DNA of 64,000 bases from Vagococcus vulneris (GCF_003950515.1 NZ_NGJS01000010.1:1-64000), one strand, 5' to 3'; positions 8,116 to 17,617 are shown, counted from the first letter of the stretch. Made by a program: numbers and translations. The notes: generated from the letters alone by a model not told the origin.

Positions 8116-8152
8116 AAAAAGGAGGCAGCCTGTTCAGGTTGCCTCCTTTTTA
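8116..8152. terminator. Bidirectional terminator between nifJ and the diguanylate cyclase gene
   Basis: Hairpin with arms AAAAAGGAGGCAGCCT and AGGTTGCCTCCTTTTT, with A-run and T-run on either side. It serves nifJ on the plus strand and the converging minus-strand gene. Confidence 0.9.
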
Positions 8153-9328
8153 ATTTGCAATGAATGAATGCTGGATAGTGTCCCGGCCTTTTGCTTTCGC
8201 GATATACATTTCTTTATCAGCTAATTCAAAAATATCTTGATAAGATTTTTGAATATTATCTGCAGGGGAAGTTTGTTCAACAGTAATTATTCCAATTGAT
8301 AATGTCAGTTTGATTTCGTTTTCTTCAATTATTAGTGGATGATTTTTTAAGTAAAGCTGTATAGTTTGACAGTATTTTATTGGTGACACAATGGTATCAT
8401 CAAAAAGAATTGCAAATTCATCCCCGCCGATTCTAAAACCAAGAATGTTAGAATTATTCGTGACCGAGTTAATAGCCTTGCCGAGGTGAACTAAAATATC
8501 ATCACCAAATAAATGTCCATAATGGTCATTTATTTCCTTAAATTCATCACCATCAATAATAGCTAATGAAAAAAAACTACGCTGATGCATTGCCTGTGTG
8601 TAAAAATTTTCTAGAAATAGTGAAAACACATGTTTATTGTATAGATTTGTTAATAAATCAAATGTTGACCGTTCTTTATAACTGATAACTTTTTTAAACA
8701 TATTAATAATGTTATCTAAAATGATAGAAGTAATTAAAAATAAAAGAGTGTATAAAAAAATATAAATCGTCACATTGATAATCATGTTATTTGTCCAAGC
8801 TGGATAATAAATAAAGAATAGAATAAAAAAACGTGTCATTAAAGAATAACTTAGGTAGATAATCCCCGATTGCCTTAATGTTAAATGTCGATTGTAGATT
8901 GACCAGCTGATTAATAAAATAATAAATATAAACAAAGTATTATCGATATAATTGATTAATGGAGTGTCTAAAAGAAAGAACTGAATATTTTTAAACATCA
9001 TAATAATGATGGCAGCAATACCGCCAATCATTGGCGCCCCATAGATGATGGAGAAGTAAACAGGTAAATAGCGAACATCAATATAAAACTCTCCGCTTAT
9101 TGAAATACCGTTAAATGAAATTAGAATACCTAGACAACCCACAAGAACACCGAGAATAATTTTGACGCGTGTTGATAAAACAAGACGGGGCGACTCAGGT
9201 GCAAAAGAGAATTTCGTTTCTTGTTCATTTTTCATAGATATATATATGGCTGTAAAGTAAAATAAAAAGATACTACTAATGATTAATGAAACATTGATGA
9301 CAATGAGATTGATAAACTCAAATATCAT
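8150..9328 (-). CDS. Membrane-bound diguanylate cyclase (GGDEF)
   Basis: A 392-residue protein with about six hydrophobic segments in residues 1-205, resembling the 5TM-5TMR-LYT sensor module (ILISFNGISI, PVYFSIIYGAPMIGGIAA). A cytoplasmic GGDEF domain follows from about 222. The motif GGDEF is intact at 301-305, and the first metal Asp is in IIDGDEFKEIND (259-269), so it should synthesise c-di-GMP. No RxxD inhibitory site is seen just before GGDEF. The gene starts seven bases after the Mga-like gene and is probably cotranscribed with it. c-di-GMP enzymes are rare in Lactobacillales, and no phosphodiesterase lies in this window. Confidence 0.92.
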   Translation of the reverse strand: MIFEFINLIVINVSLIISSIFLFYFTAIYISMKNEQETKFSFAPESPRLVLSTRVKIILGVLVGCLGILISFNGISISGEFYIDVRYLPVYFSIIYGAPMIGGIAAIIIMMFKNIQFFLLDTPLINYIDNTLFIFIILLISWSIYNRHLTLRQSGIIYLSYSLMTRFFILFFIYYPAWTNNMIINVTIYIFLYTLLFLITSIILDNIINMFKKVISYKERSTFDLLTNLYNKHVFSLFLENFYTQAMHQRSFFSLAIIDGDEFKEINDHYGHLFGDDILVHLGKAINSVTNNSNILGFRIGGDEFAILFDDTIVSPIKYCQTIQLYLKNHPLIIEENEIKLTLSIGIITVEQTSPADNIQKSYQDIFELADKEMYIAKAKGRDTIQHSFIAN

Positions 9329-9335
9329 AAATTAG

Positions 9336-10847
9336 TTACTCCTCTTCAATGTGTTGTACTTCTTTAACCATAGTATCACTGAGCTTAAAGAGTTTATTAA
9401 TGGAAATTCTAATAGTTGCCCAATCTTGATTTGAGGGGACATCATCAATAACAATTAATTTTTGAACAGGTAAAATATTAGTATTGAAAGTCGTAATGAT
9501 TAAATCATATTTATTAAAGTAAGCAGGATCAATATTATCTAGAAAGACAACAAGATCTTTATACTCAGTTAAATTTATTTTGTGTCTGAAATTTTTTCGT
9601 ATCATTTCTGCTAAAAAATGACAGTGTTCTTCACCTAAATCACTTATTACGAGTACTTGTACTTTAACCTTCTTTTCTTCCAGTAATTCTGAAAGATTTC
9701 CCCATTTGACCATGATATTGTATAAGATAACATAATTATATGATGAAAACCACGGGAATCTAGTATTGCTCTCCATTGATTTAAGCACTTTTTCCACGAC
9801 ACTGCTGAAGAAAGGAAAATTGTTTTTAATTGTCTTACCACTATAGTAATATTTATCAAAAATTATATAATTACGATAAGGATATACTTTGTGGAAGAGA
9901 TAAAGATGCACTAAGTAATCTTCAATTTCATCTGCAATTTTATTATTTAAAGTTAAGTCAAAAACATCTCGGATTGTTTTAATAAGTTGTCGTATTTCTT
10001 TAGTAATATCTAGCCTTTCTTGTTCATTTGTCCAATTATTTCGATGGTAAAATAGTGAATATGCCAAGTCAGTAATGAGGTAATTATCATAAGTAATGTC
10101 TAATTGTTCACATATTTTTAATAATTGCGGTTTTGATTTTTCAAGTATTTTAGTAAAACGTTTGTTTTCTATTGAATTAGCGATGGACCGCTCGATATAA
10201 AAACCTTGACTGATACGAATTAGGCTGGTGCATACTAAATTGGTTAATTTCATTACTTGGTTTGACTGGATATTTTTATTGTGGGAATTTAGTAAAGATA
10301 AAACAAAGTCGATGGTGTCTTTTTTATTCATTGGATAAGGCCATTCTGTGACTGAATAAGCTTCTCTGAAAAAACTAGTAAAAAATAGTCGGACATTTAA
10401 CTCAGTTTCACCAATAATACGACAAGGCTTTTTTTCTAAAGTTAAGCTGTAATTAGTTAACGACAATGTCAGTTCGTTGATAATCCGGTATAAAGAAGAT
10501 TCACTAATAAACAGCGTTTCACCCCATTTCTCAATACTTTTGGTTGTATCAAAGAAGATGGCGTCTAATAAACGAAATGAGTCAGAGTTTTTGAAAACAT
10601 AATTATAGACCAGCATAACATGACTACTAGGCAATGTCGTAAGTCTCACTCCGTTTTTCTTCGATGTTTCTATTAAAAGGTGTGGATACCAATTATCTTT
10701 TAAATAGCTTATATCATTATTTATTGTTCGTAAGGAAGCATTATTTAACTTAGCTAATTCATTTGAACTAGTCCAACCTGGCGCTTCATTCAACTGTTCG
10801 ATAATTCTCAATCTTCTCTGCATCGGAATATCTAATAAATCACGCAA
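9336..10847 (-). CDS. Mga-like transcriptional regulator
   Basis: About 504 residues with the layout of the Mga/AtxA group: two N-terminal helix-turn-helix regions (RRLRIIEQLNEAPGWTSSNE and SLRTINNDISYLKD; then LFISESSLYRIINEL), central PRD-like helices (about 170-390), and a C-terminal domain with an EIIB-like segment (KVQVLVISDLGEEHCHFLAEM). The frame is open up to an ATG-equivalent at 10931, but GGGAGGGG lies just before a TTG at 10845-10847, which gives LRDLLDIPMQRRL, the usual N terminus of this family, so TTG is preferred. It forms an operon with the downstream diguanylate cyclase. Targets are unknown. Confidence 0.82.
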   Translation of the reverse strand: MRDLLDIPMQRRLRIIEQLNEAPGWTSSNELAKLNNASLRTINNDISYLKDNWYPHLLIETSKKNGVRLTTLPSSHVMLVYNYVFKNSDSFRLLDAIFFDTTKSIEKWGETLFISESSLYRIINELTLSLTNYSLTLEKKPCRIIGETELNVRLFFTSFFREAYSVTEWPYPMNKKDTIDFVLSLLNSHNKNIQSNQVMKLTNLVCTSLIRISQGFYIERSIANSIENKRFTKILEKSKPQLLKICEQLDITYDNYLITDLAYSLFYHRNNWTNEQERLDITKEIRQLIKTIRDVFDLTLNNKIADEIEDYLVHLYLFHKVYPYRNYIIFDKYYYSGKTIKNNFPFFSSVVEKVLKSMESNTRFPWFSSYNYVILYNIMVKWGNLSELLEEKKVKVQVLVISDLGEEHCHFLAEMIRKNFRHKINLTEYKDLVVFLDNIDPAYFNKYDLIITTFNTNILPVQKLIVIDDVPSNQDWATIRISINKLFKLSDTMVKEVQHIEEE

Positions 10848-11042
10848 AGTAACCCCTCCCTTTGAGATTTTTTCACAGTATATATAGTAAAGATACACTA
10901 TTTTATACAATAAATCTACAGAATGAAACAAGGATCTTATTTAACAATTAGGAGAAATAAGATTATTAGGAAATAAGACTAACTAAATTCAAATTTGTCT
11001 GTTATTATTGTAGCAAGAGATGAAATGGGAGGAAGTAAAACT

Positions 11043-11750
11043 ATGTTTATGCCATATTATGTATTTGATCCAACGTATGGATTAGTAATTATTGGTTTGT
11101 TGATTTCGTTAGCAGCTTCAAGCTATGTAAAGAGTACGTACAATAAGTATTCTAAAGTGTCTAGCAAAAAAGGACATACAGCTAGTGAAGTTTCAAGTAT
11201 GCTGTTAAGAGATGCTGGAATTAAAGATGTCGGTGTACAAAAAATTTCAGGTGATTTAACAGATAATTATAATTCGCATACTAAAATACTCAGTTTATCT
11301 GAAACAGTGTCTGATTCGACATCCGTTGCTGCGATAGGTGTTGCAGCTCATGAATGTGGTCATGCGATTCAAGACCAGAAAAAGTATACCCCTTTAAAAC
11401 TGCGTAGTGTTATGGTACCAGTTGTAAACTTCAGTGCACAAATATCAATTCCTTTAATAATTATCGGCTCAATATTCTTTAGTAGTATGCCATTTTTAGT
11501 TTATATTGGTATTATCTGCTTTGCGTTAACATTTTTATTTCAAGTTGTTACGCTTCCAGTAGAATTTAACGCATCTCGCCGTGCGTTAGCAGTATTGTCA
11601 GATAACCATTTACTGGACGATGATGAATTAGTGATGGCACGCAAGGTATTAACTGCTGCTGCGCTGACTTATGTAGCTGCGACTATCGCATCATTGTTGC
11701 AACTTTTACGATTAATTTTAATTTTTGGCAACCAAAATCGCCGTAATTAG
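11043..11750 (+). CDS. YugP-type zinc metallopeptidase, membrane
   Basis: A 235-residue integral membrane peptidase of the YugP/DUF-type neutral zinc protease family. It has an N-terminal hydrophobic segment (LVIIGLLISLAASSYV), the zinc motif HECGH with preceding AAIGVAA, two central membrane segments (about 130-180), and a C-terminal hydrophobic helix. The frame is open from 10995, but GGGAGGAAG lies seven bases before ATG 11043, and MFMPYYVFDPTYG matches the family N terminus. It converges with, and overlaps by four bases, the PucR-type gene. Substrate unknown. Confidence 0.88.
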   Translation: MFMPYYVFDPTYGLVIIGLLISLAASSYVKSTYNKYSKVSSKKGHTASEVSSMLLRDAGIKDVGVQKISGDLTDNYNSHTKILSLSETVSDSTSVAAIGVAAHECGHAIQDQKKYTPLKLRSVMVPVVNFSAQISIPLIIIGSIFFSSMPFLVYIGIICFALTFLFQVVTLPVEFNASRRALAVLSDNHLLDDDELVMARKVLTAAALTYVAATIASLLQLLRLILIFGNQNRRN

Positions 11751-12610
11751 GGATGGCTGATAATTAAATAACACAGAGTCAAATCAGTCATATTTTTTAA
11801 TGATAAACCTGTACGTTCATAGAATTTATCCATGCGGTATTGCAAGGTATTTCTATGAAGGTACATTTTTTTTGCCGTTGAAGCTAGATTGCCTTGTTCC
11901 TGCCAAAGTGTTGTTACAATGTCATGCATGTCTTGATTTTTAGCTAGAATTAGACGAATAGATTGCATAATCGAACTTTTTTCAATACTTTCTTTGGTTA
12001 AGTATTGTAAAGCAACACTTTGGAAAGAGAAACTGGTAATTTTATCAACTTGATAGTTAAAAAAGATTCGTTGCTCTTCTTTGAAGGTTTCCGTAAAATT
12101 GTTTGACATTGGCTGGTACATACCAATATATAATTCGGGGCGTAGTAAAAAATCACTTTCGAGTGTTAAAATCATACCTTCAATATCTGTATCTGAGTAT
12201 TGCAAGGCTTCTTTTTTTTCAATAACAATCGCGTAAGTTTCTGTGATAAAAAAATAGTCTTCAACAGAATGGAATAAAGCAGTAAAACAAGTTAACCAGT
12301 CGGAAGCAACAGATTTATTAACAGTGTCTGGTAGTTTTAGTTGAAATATGCGGAATGTTCCATCATCCATTGCGATATCTTGATGATTGAATAAAAAATT
12401 ATACCACAATCGATTTTTAAACTTTTCATTTTTTGCATCCGTTTGAAATAAAGCCTGTAATAGTTTTATTTCACGCTCAGTTAAATCTTTTTTTGGAATA
12501 TTGAACCAAACGCCTTCAACGTAAAGTGATAAGTAATTTGATAGTCCTGGCGTATTAGAATTTTCAATATTATAATTAGGATAGATTTTTTTTAATTCGG
12601 AAAGATTCAT
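11747..12610 (-). CDS. PucR/CdaR-type helix-turn-helix regulator
   Basis: A 287-residue regulator recognised from its C terminus. QEQGNLASTAKKMYLHRNTLQYRMDKF (split here as LASTAKKMYLHRNTLQYRM plus flanks) is the PucR C-terminal helix-turn-helix, with the characteristic HRNTLQYR turn. The N-terminal 200 residues have no recognised sensor domain. Members usually control carbon or nitrogen use genes. No obvious target lies beside it: the next gene upstream is tadA, divergently transcribed 103 bases away. GAAAGGAC precedes the ATG. Confidence 0.78.
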   Translation of the reverse strand: MNLSELKKIYPNYNIENSNTPGLSNYLSLYVEGVWFNIPKKDLTEREIKLLQALFQTDAKNEKFKNRLWYNFLFNHQDIAMDDGTFRIFQLKLPDTVNKSVASDWLTCFTALFHSVEDYFFITETYAIVIEKKEALQYSDTDIEGMILTLESDFLLRPELYIGMYQPMSNNFTETFKEEQRIFFNYQVDKITSFSFQSVALQYLTKESIEKSSIMQSIRLILAKNQDMHDIVTTLWQEQGNLASTAKKMYLHRNTLQYRMDKFYERTGLSLKNMTDLTLCYLIISHP

Positions 12611-12713
12611 AATATAATAGTCCTTTCAAATTGTTTTAAATTAGTGTAACATAATTAAATTATTATTTGTTATTAGTTAGTATGAATCAATGTAATAGTT
12701 ATGAGGAGGGCAC

Positions 12714-13235
12714 ATGAAAATATCAGTATTAACTGGGGAACAAAAAAAGTATTTTATGAAGGAAGCTATTTTAGAAGCTAAAAAAGCTGAATTGATTAAT
12801 GAGGTTCCAATAGGGGCAATCGTTGTTTTGGATGGAAAAATCATCGGAAGAGGACACAATGTAAGAGAATTGTCACAGGATGCTACTACTCATGCTGAAT
12901 TATTGGCGATAAAGGATGCTAATCGTAAGTTAGGTAGTTGGCGTCTTGAAAGAGCTCAGTTATTTGTAACTTTAGAGCCATGTCCAATGTGCAGCGGTGC
13001 AATCCTAATGTCACGTATTGATGAAGTCTTTTATGGTGCTAAAGATCCAAAAGGCGGTACAGTTGACAGCTTAATGAATTTATTACAGGATAACCGTTTT
13101 AATCATATGTCATATGTAGAATCAGGTATCTTAGAAAATGAATGCGGTCAATTACTAACAGATTTTTTTAAAAAATTAAGAAACCGAAAGAAAAAACAAA
13201 AAAAGACTAGTATTTCAGATAGAAGTTTAGTATAA
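12714..13235 (+). CDS. tadA: tRNA-specific adenosine deaminase
   Basis: A 173-residue enzyme that converts A34 to inosine in tRNA-Arg(ACG). The zinc and catalytic motifs HAE (H60, E62) and PCPMC (89-93) are intact. NEVPIGAIVV and GRGHNV are typical substrate-binding segments. Length and the basic C-terminal tail fit bacterial TadA. GAGGAGGG precedes ATG 12714. The SRP RNA follows directly, a neighbourhood common in Firmicutes. Confidence 0.96.
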   Translation: MKISVLTGEQKKYFMKEAILEAKKAELINEVPIGAIVVLDGKIIGRGHNVRELSQDATTHAELLAIKDANRKLGSWRLERAQLFVTLEPCPMCSGAILMSRIDEVFYGAKDPKGGTVDSLMNLLQDNRFNHMSYVESGILENECGQLLTDFFKKLRNRKKKQKKTSISDRSLV

Positions 13236-13244
13236 TAAGTTTTG

Positions 13245-13330
13245 CCGAAAGGCTAGGACAATGGTAGGCTCGCTAAGCGTGTCAGATCTGGAAGGAAGCA
13301 GCACTACGTGAGTGCTACCATGTGTCTAAT
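13245..13330 (+). ncRNA. ffs: Small signal recognition particle RNA (4.5S/scRNA type)
   Basis: Contains the SRP core motif GTCAGATCTGGAAGGAAGCA at 13281-13300, with the GGAAG tetraloop and symmetric loop that bind Ffh. The flanking segments GGACAATGGTAG and CTACCATGTGTC pair to close the rod. The RNA lacks an Alu domain, as is usual in Lactobacillales. Ends are approximate. A short GCC/GGC hairpin and a T-run at 13352-13360 follow as terminator. Confidence 0.92.
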
Positions 13331-13519
13331 ATAAATAGGCCGGTTATAGGCTTTTTTTTTATAGAAAAAAATAAAAGTATGAAATACTTAAAAAATAATT
13401 ATCTATGACTTGATACTGAGAAAATGCCAGATAGTTAATTTTTAAAGTTTTTTTGAATACAATAAGTTATTTTAAATACGTATGTTTTAGAAAAAAATAG
13501 TGAAAAAAATCTGGAAAAC

Positions 13520-13547
13520 TTTACAAAACTATCAAAATTAGTATAGA
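13520..13547 (+). promoter_or_regulatory. Candidate promoter of the glutamine ABC transporter operon
   Basis: TTTACA (13520-13525) and TATAGA (13542-13547) are separated by 16 bases, about 45 bases before glnQ. Confidence 0.5.
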
Positions 13548-13592
13548 ATTAAAATTAAAGAAAGATTAGAAAGATGAGAAAGGGGTAAAAAT

Positions 13593-14324
13593 ATGATTTC
13601 GTTTAAAAATGTTGAAAAATATTATGGTGATTTTCATGCATTAAAGAATATCAATTTAGAGATTAATGAGGGCGAGGTTGTCGTTGCAATTGGACCATCT
13701 GGGTCTGGTAAAAGTACGATGCTTCGCTGTATTAATGCTTTAGAAGAGATAACCACTGGGGAGTTAATCGTTAATAATGTTAACATTCATGATCCTAAGA
13801 CGAATTTAAATGAGGTACGTAAAAATCTGGGCATGGTTTTTCAACACTTTAATTTATATCCTAATATGACTGTATTAGAAAATGTGACACTTGCACCACT
13901 TAAAGTATTAAAGGAAAGTAAAGAAGAGGCTGTTGCTAAGGCTGAAAAATTACTAGAACGAGTTGGTATGTTGGATAAAAAAGATAATTATCCGTCCCAA
14001 TTATCTGGTGGACAACAGCAGCGTATTGCTATTGCGCGCAGTTTGGCAATGTCACCAGATGTCATGTTGTTTGATGAACCAACATCAGCCCTTGATCCTG
14101 AAATGGTAGGCGAGGTTTTGGATGTTATGAAATCTTTAGCAGATGAATCTGGTATGACCATGGTTGTGGTGACACACGAAATGGGATTTGCACGTGAAGT
14201 TGCTGATAGAGTTATCTTTATGGCTGATGGCCAAATTCTTGAAGATCGGGAATCTGAATCCTTCTTTGATAATCCTCAAGAAGAACGAGCTAAACAATTT
14301 CTAAGTAAAATTATCAATCATTAA
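13593..14324 (+). CDS. glnQ: Polar amino acid (glutamine-type) ABC transporter, ATPase
   Basis: A 243-residue ATPase that powers amino acid import. Walker [10 protein letters not shown] is at 34-42, the signature LSGGQQQR lies near 135, Walker B is [11 protein letters not shown], and the H-loop is VVTHEM. It is closest in pattern to GlnQ/ArtP-type ATPases for glutamine, glutamate or related polar amino acids. First gene of a four-gene operon with 15-20 base gaps. Exact substrate cannot be read from the ATPase. Confidence 0.92.
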   Translation: MISFKNVEKYYGDFHALKNINLEINEGEVVVAIGPSGSGKSTMLRCINALEEITTGELIVNNVNIHDPKTNLNEVRKNLGMVFQHFNLYPNMTVLENVTLAPLKVLKESKEEAVAKAEKLLERVGMLDKKDNYPSQLSGGQQQRIAIARSLAMSPDVMLFDEPTSALDPEMVGEVLDVMKSLADESGMTMVVVTHEMGFAREVADRVIFMADGQILEDRESESFFDNPQEERAKQFLSKIINH

Positions 14325-14343
14325 AAAGAGGAGGGAAAACAAC

Positions 14344-15147
14344 ATGAAATTAAGACAAAAAATCATGTCTGTTGCAAGCATCCTTCTTTTAATTATTCTT
14401 TTTGCAGGCTGCGGTAAAAATAAATTATCCGATGAAAGTACTGCTGAACGAATAAAACAATCTGATAAGATTGTTTGGGGTGTAAAAAATGATACCAAAC
14501 TTTTTGGTTTGATGAACATTGAAACAAGACAAGTAGAGGGATTTGATATTGATATTGCTAAGGCGATAACTAAAGAAATTCTAGGGTCATCTAAGAAAGC
14601 TGATTTTGTCGAAGTTACATCAAAGACAAGAATTCCATTATTAAAAAATGGAAATATCGATGCTATTATTGCGACAATGACCATTAGTGATGAACGAAAA
14701 AAGCAGGTTGACTTCTCAGATATTTATTTTAAAGCTGGACAATCCTTGTTGGTAAAAAAAGGCAGCGATGTCAAAACAGTTGCCGATTTAAATAATGGTA
14801 AAACTGTTCTAGCAGTTAAAGGATCGACTTCAGCTGAAAATATCCGAAAAGCTGCTCCGCAAGCTAAAGTGTTAGAGCTGGAAAACTATGCAGAAGCATT
14901 TACGGCATTACAGTCAGATCAGGGTGAAGCGATGACAACAGACAACAGTATTTTGATGGGAATGGCAGCTGAAAATCCAGGCTACGTGTTGACTGGTGGT
15001 AATTTTACTGATGAACCGTATGGTATAGCTATTAATAAGGGACAAAAAGAATTCCAGGTACAGATAAATCAAGCGCTTGAAAAAATAACTAAAGACGGTA
15101 CATATAATAAAATATATAAAAAATGGTTTAATGAAGAGTCTAAATAG
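14344..15147 (+). CDS. glnH: Amino acid ABC transporter substrate-binding lipoprotein
   Basis: A 267-residue family 3 solute-binding lipoprotein. The signal peptide ends in the lipobox LFAGC, with lipidated C23. The domain features FGLMNIETRQVEGFDIDIA, ISDERKKQVDFSDIYFKAGQ (read in two parts) and the hinge region around VKGSTSAENIRK are typical of GlnH/Peb1-type proteins. Anchored outside the membrane, it delivers substrate to the two permeases encoded downstream. Confidence 0.92.
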   Translation: MKLRQKIMSVASILLLIILFAGCGKNKLSDESTAERIKQSDKIVWGVKNDTKLFGLMNIETRQVEGFDIDIAKAITKEILGSSKKADFVEVTSKTRIPLLKNGNIDAIIATMTISDERKKQVDFSDIYFKAGQSLLVKKGSDVKTVADLNNGKTVLAVKGSTSAENIRKAAPQAKVLELENYAEAFTALQSDQGEAMTTDNSILMGMAAENPGYVLTGGNFTDEPYGIAINKGQKEFQVQINQALEKITKDGTYNKIYKKWFNEESK

Positions 15148-15162
15148 AAAGAGGTGGAGTAA

Positions 15163-15807
15163 ATGGCAGAAATATGGGCAAATTATCAGAGTGCAATTTT
15201 TTCAGGTTTAAAAGTAACCATTATTGCTAGTTTGATTGCTTTACTCTTCAGTCTAATTATTGGGACAGTAATGGCAATTTTTCAAGTATCTCATAGTAAG
15301 GGTTTGCGTCGTTTTGGCGAGATTTATGTTAACTTTTTTCGTAATATTCCGTTAATTATTATTGTGATGTTTTTCTTTGTTGTACTACCGATGTATGGTT
15401 TTAAATTTAACGGGATCACTTCTGGGACAATTGGGCTAACACTCTACACATCAGCCTTTATTGCAGATACTGTTAGAGCGGGAATTGAAGGTATTCCAAA
15501 AGGACAATTAGAGGCTGGAATGGCTTCAGGTCTGACATATGTACAAGCAATGAGATATATTATTCTTCCGCAAGCATTTAAAATTGTTATCCCGCCGTTA
15601 GGGAATCAATTTATTAACTTAGTTAAGAATTCATCTATTTTATCTATTGTTACGGGTGCTGATTTGATGTATCAAGGCGACTTGATTGCCAGTACGACAT
15701 TTAATACATTGGGGACATATACGTTAATTGGCTTATTCTATTTATTTTTAACGTTGCCGCTATCTTATTTGATGAAATATTTAGAAACACGACTAGTATA
15801 CAGTTAA
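15163..15807 (+). CDS. glnM: Amino acid ABC transporter permease (GlnM-like)
   Basis: A 214-residue His/Glu/Gln/Arg-type permease with about five membrane segments. The EAA loop is EAGMASGLTYVQAMRYIILPQA, the ATPase contact. It starts with AGAGGTGG 9 bases upstream and sits between the binding protein and a second permease, with which it should form a heterodimeric channel. The symbol follows the glnQHMP order of Bacillus. Confidence 0.88.
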   Translation: MAEIWANYQSAIFSGLKVTIIASLIALLFSLIIGTVMAIFQVSHSKGLRRFGEIYVNFFRNIPLIIIVMFFFVVLPMYGFKFNGITSGTIGLTLYTSAFIADTVRAGIEGIPKGQLEAGMASGLTYVQAMRYIILPQAFKIVIPPLGNQFINLVKNSSILSIVTGADLMYQGDLIASTTFNTLGTYTLIGLFYLFLTLPLSYLMKYLETRLVYS

Positions 15808-15822
15808 GAGAGGAGACCGATT

Positions 15823-16470
15823 ATGTCAGAGGCATTTACATTCGCTAATTTGCGATTTATTTTTGATGGATTAATGGTCACTCTCGAAGTGGCAATTGTA
15901 TCTATTATTTTTAGCTTTATTATTGGCGGATTACTAGGTGTAATTCGTTATATGAAAATTCCGATTGTTTCAGTCATTGTAGGCTTTGTAATTGATATTA
16001 TTCGTAATTTACCTTTATTATTAATTATTTTCTTTACCTATTTTGCCTTACCACAGATTGGAATTCAATTCAGTATTTTTTGGTCAGCTGTAGTCGCTAT
16101 GACTATTTTTGAATCAGCGATGCTGTCTGAGATTATTCGCGGTGGCTTGTTAGCCGTTCCCAAAGGGCAGATTGAGGCCGGACGGTCAACTGGTTTAACA
16201 ACAGTTCAGACGCTGTATTACATTGTACTTCCACAAGGAGTAAAACTCATGGTTCCACCGATTGTCAGCCAATTTGTCTCATTAATCAGGGATACATCGT
16301 TGGCGGTAGTTATCTCGTTACCGGAATTAACACATAATGTAAAGATTATTTACGCACAAAAACCATCGACAGTTTTATGGATGTTTTTAATTATGGCAAT
16401 TTGCTATTTTGTTATATGTTTTTCATTATCACAATACTCAAAACGATTTGAAATAACTCATGCGAAATAG
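15823..16470 (+). CDS. glnP: Amino acid ABC transporter permease (GlnP-like)
   Basis: A 215-residue second permease of the same family. The EAA loop is EAGRSTGLTTVQTLYYIVLPQG. Hydrophobic segments near 15-40, 52-75, 80-105 and 185-205 are visible. It is the last gene of the operon and is followed by a hairpin terminator. Confidence 0.88.
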   Translation: MSEAFTFANLRFIFDGLMVTLEVAIVSIIFSFIIGGLLGVIRYMKIPIVSVIVGFVIDIIRNLPLLLIIFFTYFALPQIGIQFSIFWSAVVAMTIFESAMLSEIIRGGLLAVPKGQIEAGRSTGLTTVQTLYYIVLPQGVKLMVPPIVSQFVSLIRDTSLAVVISLPELTHNVKIIYAQKPSTVLWMFLIMAICYFVICFSLSQYSKRFEITHAK

Positions 16471-16480
16471 CGTATTAAAT

Positions 16481-16518
16481 GAGCGGTAGGAATAGACACT
16501 ATTCTATTGCTCTTTTTT
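16481..16518 (+). terminator. Terminator of the glutamine ABC transporter operon
   Basis: Stem GAGCGGTAGGAATAG pairs with CTATTCTATTGCTC (two wobble or mismatch positions), followed by a run of seven T. Confidence 0.85.
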
Positions 16519-16564
16519 TATTTTTTTGTCACAATATTGTTAGTATAAATAAAAGAGGTAAGTT

Positions 16565-17542
16565 ATGAAAACAAAAGATCGAATTTTATTTTTTCTAGAA
16601 AAGAACAAAGGACATTATGTTTCTGGCAGTAAATTGGCAGAATCACTGGGGATTTCGAGAAATGCTGTTTGGAAAAATATCAAACAACTTGAAAGTGACG
16701 GTTATTGCATAGAGGCGAAAACAAATCTAGGCTACCGATTGGTTGAAACGTCGGACAAGTTGACATTGAGTGCGATAAAATCCGGTTTAGAGAATACGTA
16801 CCAAAAGCTGCCGGTCCACGTATTTGATTCAATAGATTCTACTAACAGGTACGCAAAAGAGTTAGCGAATAATCAAATTACTCACGGTACTATTGTTGTG
16901 GCAGATGAACAAACTAATGGTAAAGGACGTTACGGAAAAACGTTTGAGTCTCCTGCTTCTTCAGGTATGTATATTAGTTTTGTGTTAGATCCGTCGTTAA
17001 TCGATCTAAATAATATTAGTTTAGTTACACTTTATACAGCCGTTTGTGTTCAACAAACTATTCATGAAGCCACAGGAATTAGTTTGAGTATAAAATGGGT
17101 GAATGATTTATATTACCACGATAAAAAGGTTTGTGGCATTTTAACAGAGGCAATAACAAATGTTGAGAATAGTGAAGTAAAATCACTTGTTGTGGGGATT
17201 GGACTGAATATTTCAACAGTACATCATAATTTTTCAACTGAAGTTAGAAAAATTGCATCTTCATTATTTGAAAAAAGTGGGCAAACAATCAATCGCAACG
17301 AATTAACCACCTTATTTATAAATAATTTTTTAGCAGGATTATCGAGCATTGATGAAGACCGATTGATTAAGTTATACGATTCGTTTTTAATGTGGAAAAA
17401 TGAAAAAGTAAATGTGATCCGTGGTAATCAGGTGTCTTCTGGTATTGTTAGAGGGATTGCAACGAATGGTAATTTAGTGTTAGAGGACTCTGTAGGAGAA
17501 ATTCATACGTTTAACTCTGGTGAAATTCAAATAAAAAAATAA
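16565..17542 (+). CDS. birA: Biotin-protein ligase / biotin operon repressor
   Basis: A 325-residue bifunctional protein that attaches biotin to acetyl-CoA carboxylase and, as biotinyl-5'-AMP complex, represses biotin genes. An N-terminal winged helix (about 5-65, SGSKLAESLGISRNAVWKNI) precedes the ligase domain with GKGRYGKTFESPASSGMYIS and KWVNDLYYHDKKVCGIL. The C-terminal SH3-like domain is present. Full length agrees with repressor-type BirA. A BirA operator begins immediately after its stop codon and controls bioY. Confidence 0.95.
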   Translation: MKTKDRILFFLEKNKGHYVSGSKLAESLGISRNAVWKNIKQLESDGYCIEAKTNLGYRLVETSDKLTLSAIKSGLENTYQKLPVHVFDSIDSTNRYAKELANNQITHGTIVVADEQTNGKGRYGKTFESPASSGMYISFVLDPSLIDLNNISLVTLYTAVCVQQTIHEATGISLSIKWVNDLYYHDKKVCGILTEAITNVENSEVKSLVVGIGLNISTVHHNFSTEVRKIASSLFEKSGQTINRNELTTLFINNFLAGLSSIDEDRLIKLYDSFLMWKNEKVNVIRGNQVSSGIVRGIATNGNLVLEDSVGEIHTFNSGEIQIKK

Positions 17543-17573
17543 TTGTCACCTAAATAATTATATAGGTTTACAA
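17543..17573. promoter_or_regulatory. BirA operator upstream of bioY
   Basis: TTGTCACC (17543-17550) and GGTTTACAA (17565-17573) form an imperfect dyad resembling the Firmicutes BirA box TTGTTAACC-N14/15-GGTTAACAA. It starts one base after the birA stop and lies about 45 bases before bioY, overlapping the probable promoter. This implies biotin-dependent repression of bioY. Confidence 0.8.
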
Positions 17574-17617
17574 TTAGGCGCTACTAATTTATACTTCTAA
17601 AAAAGGAGTGTAGTACA

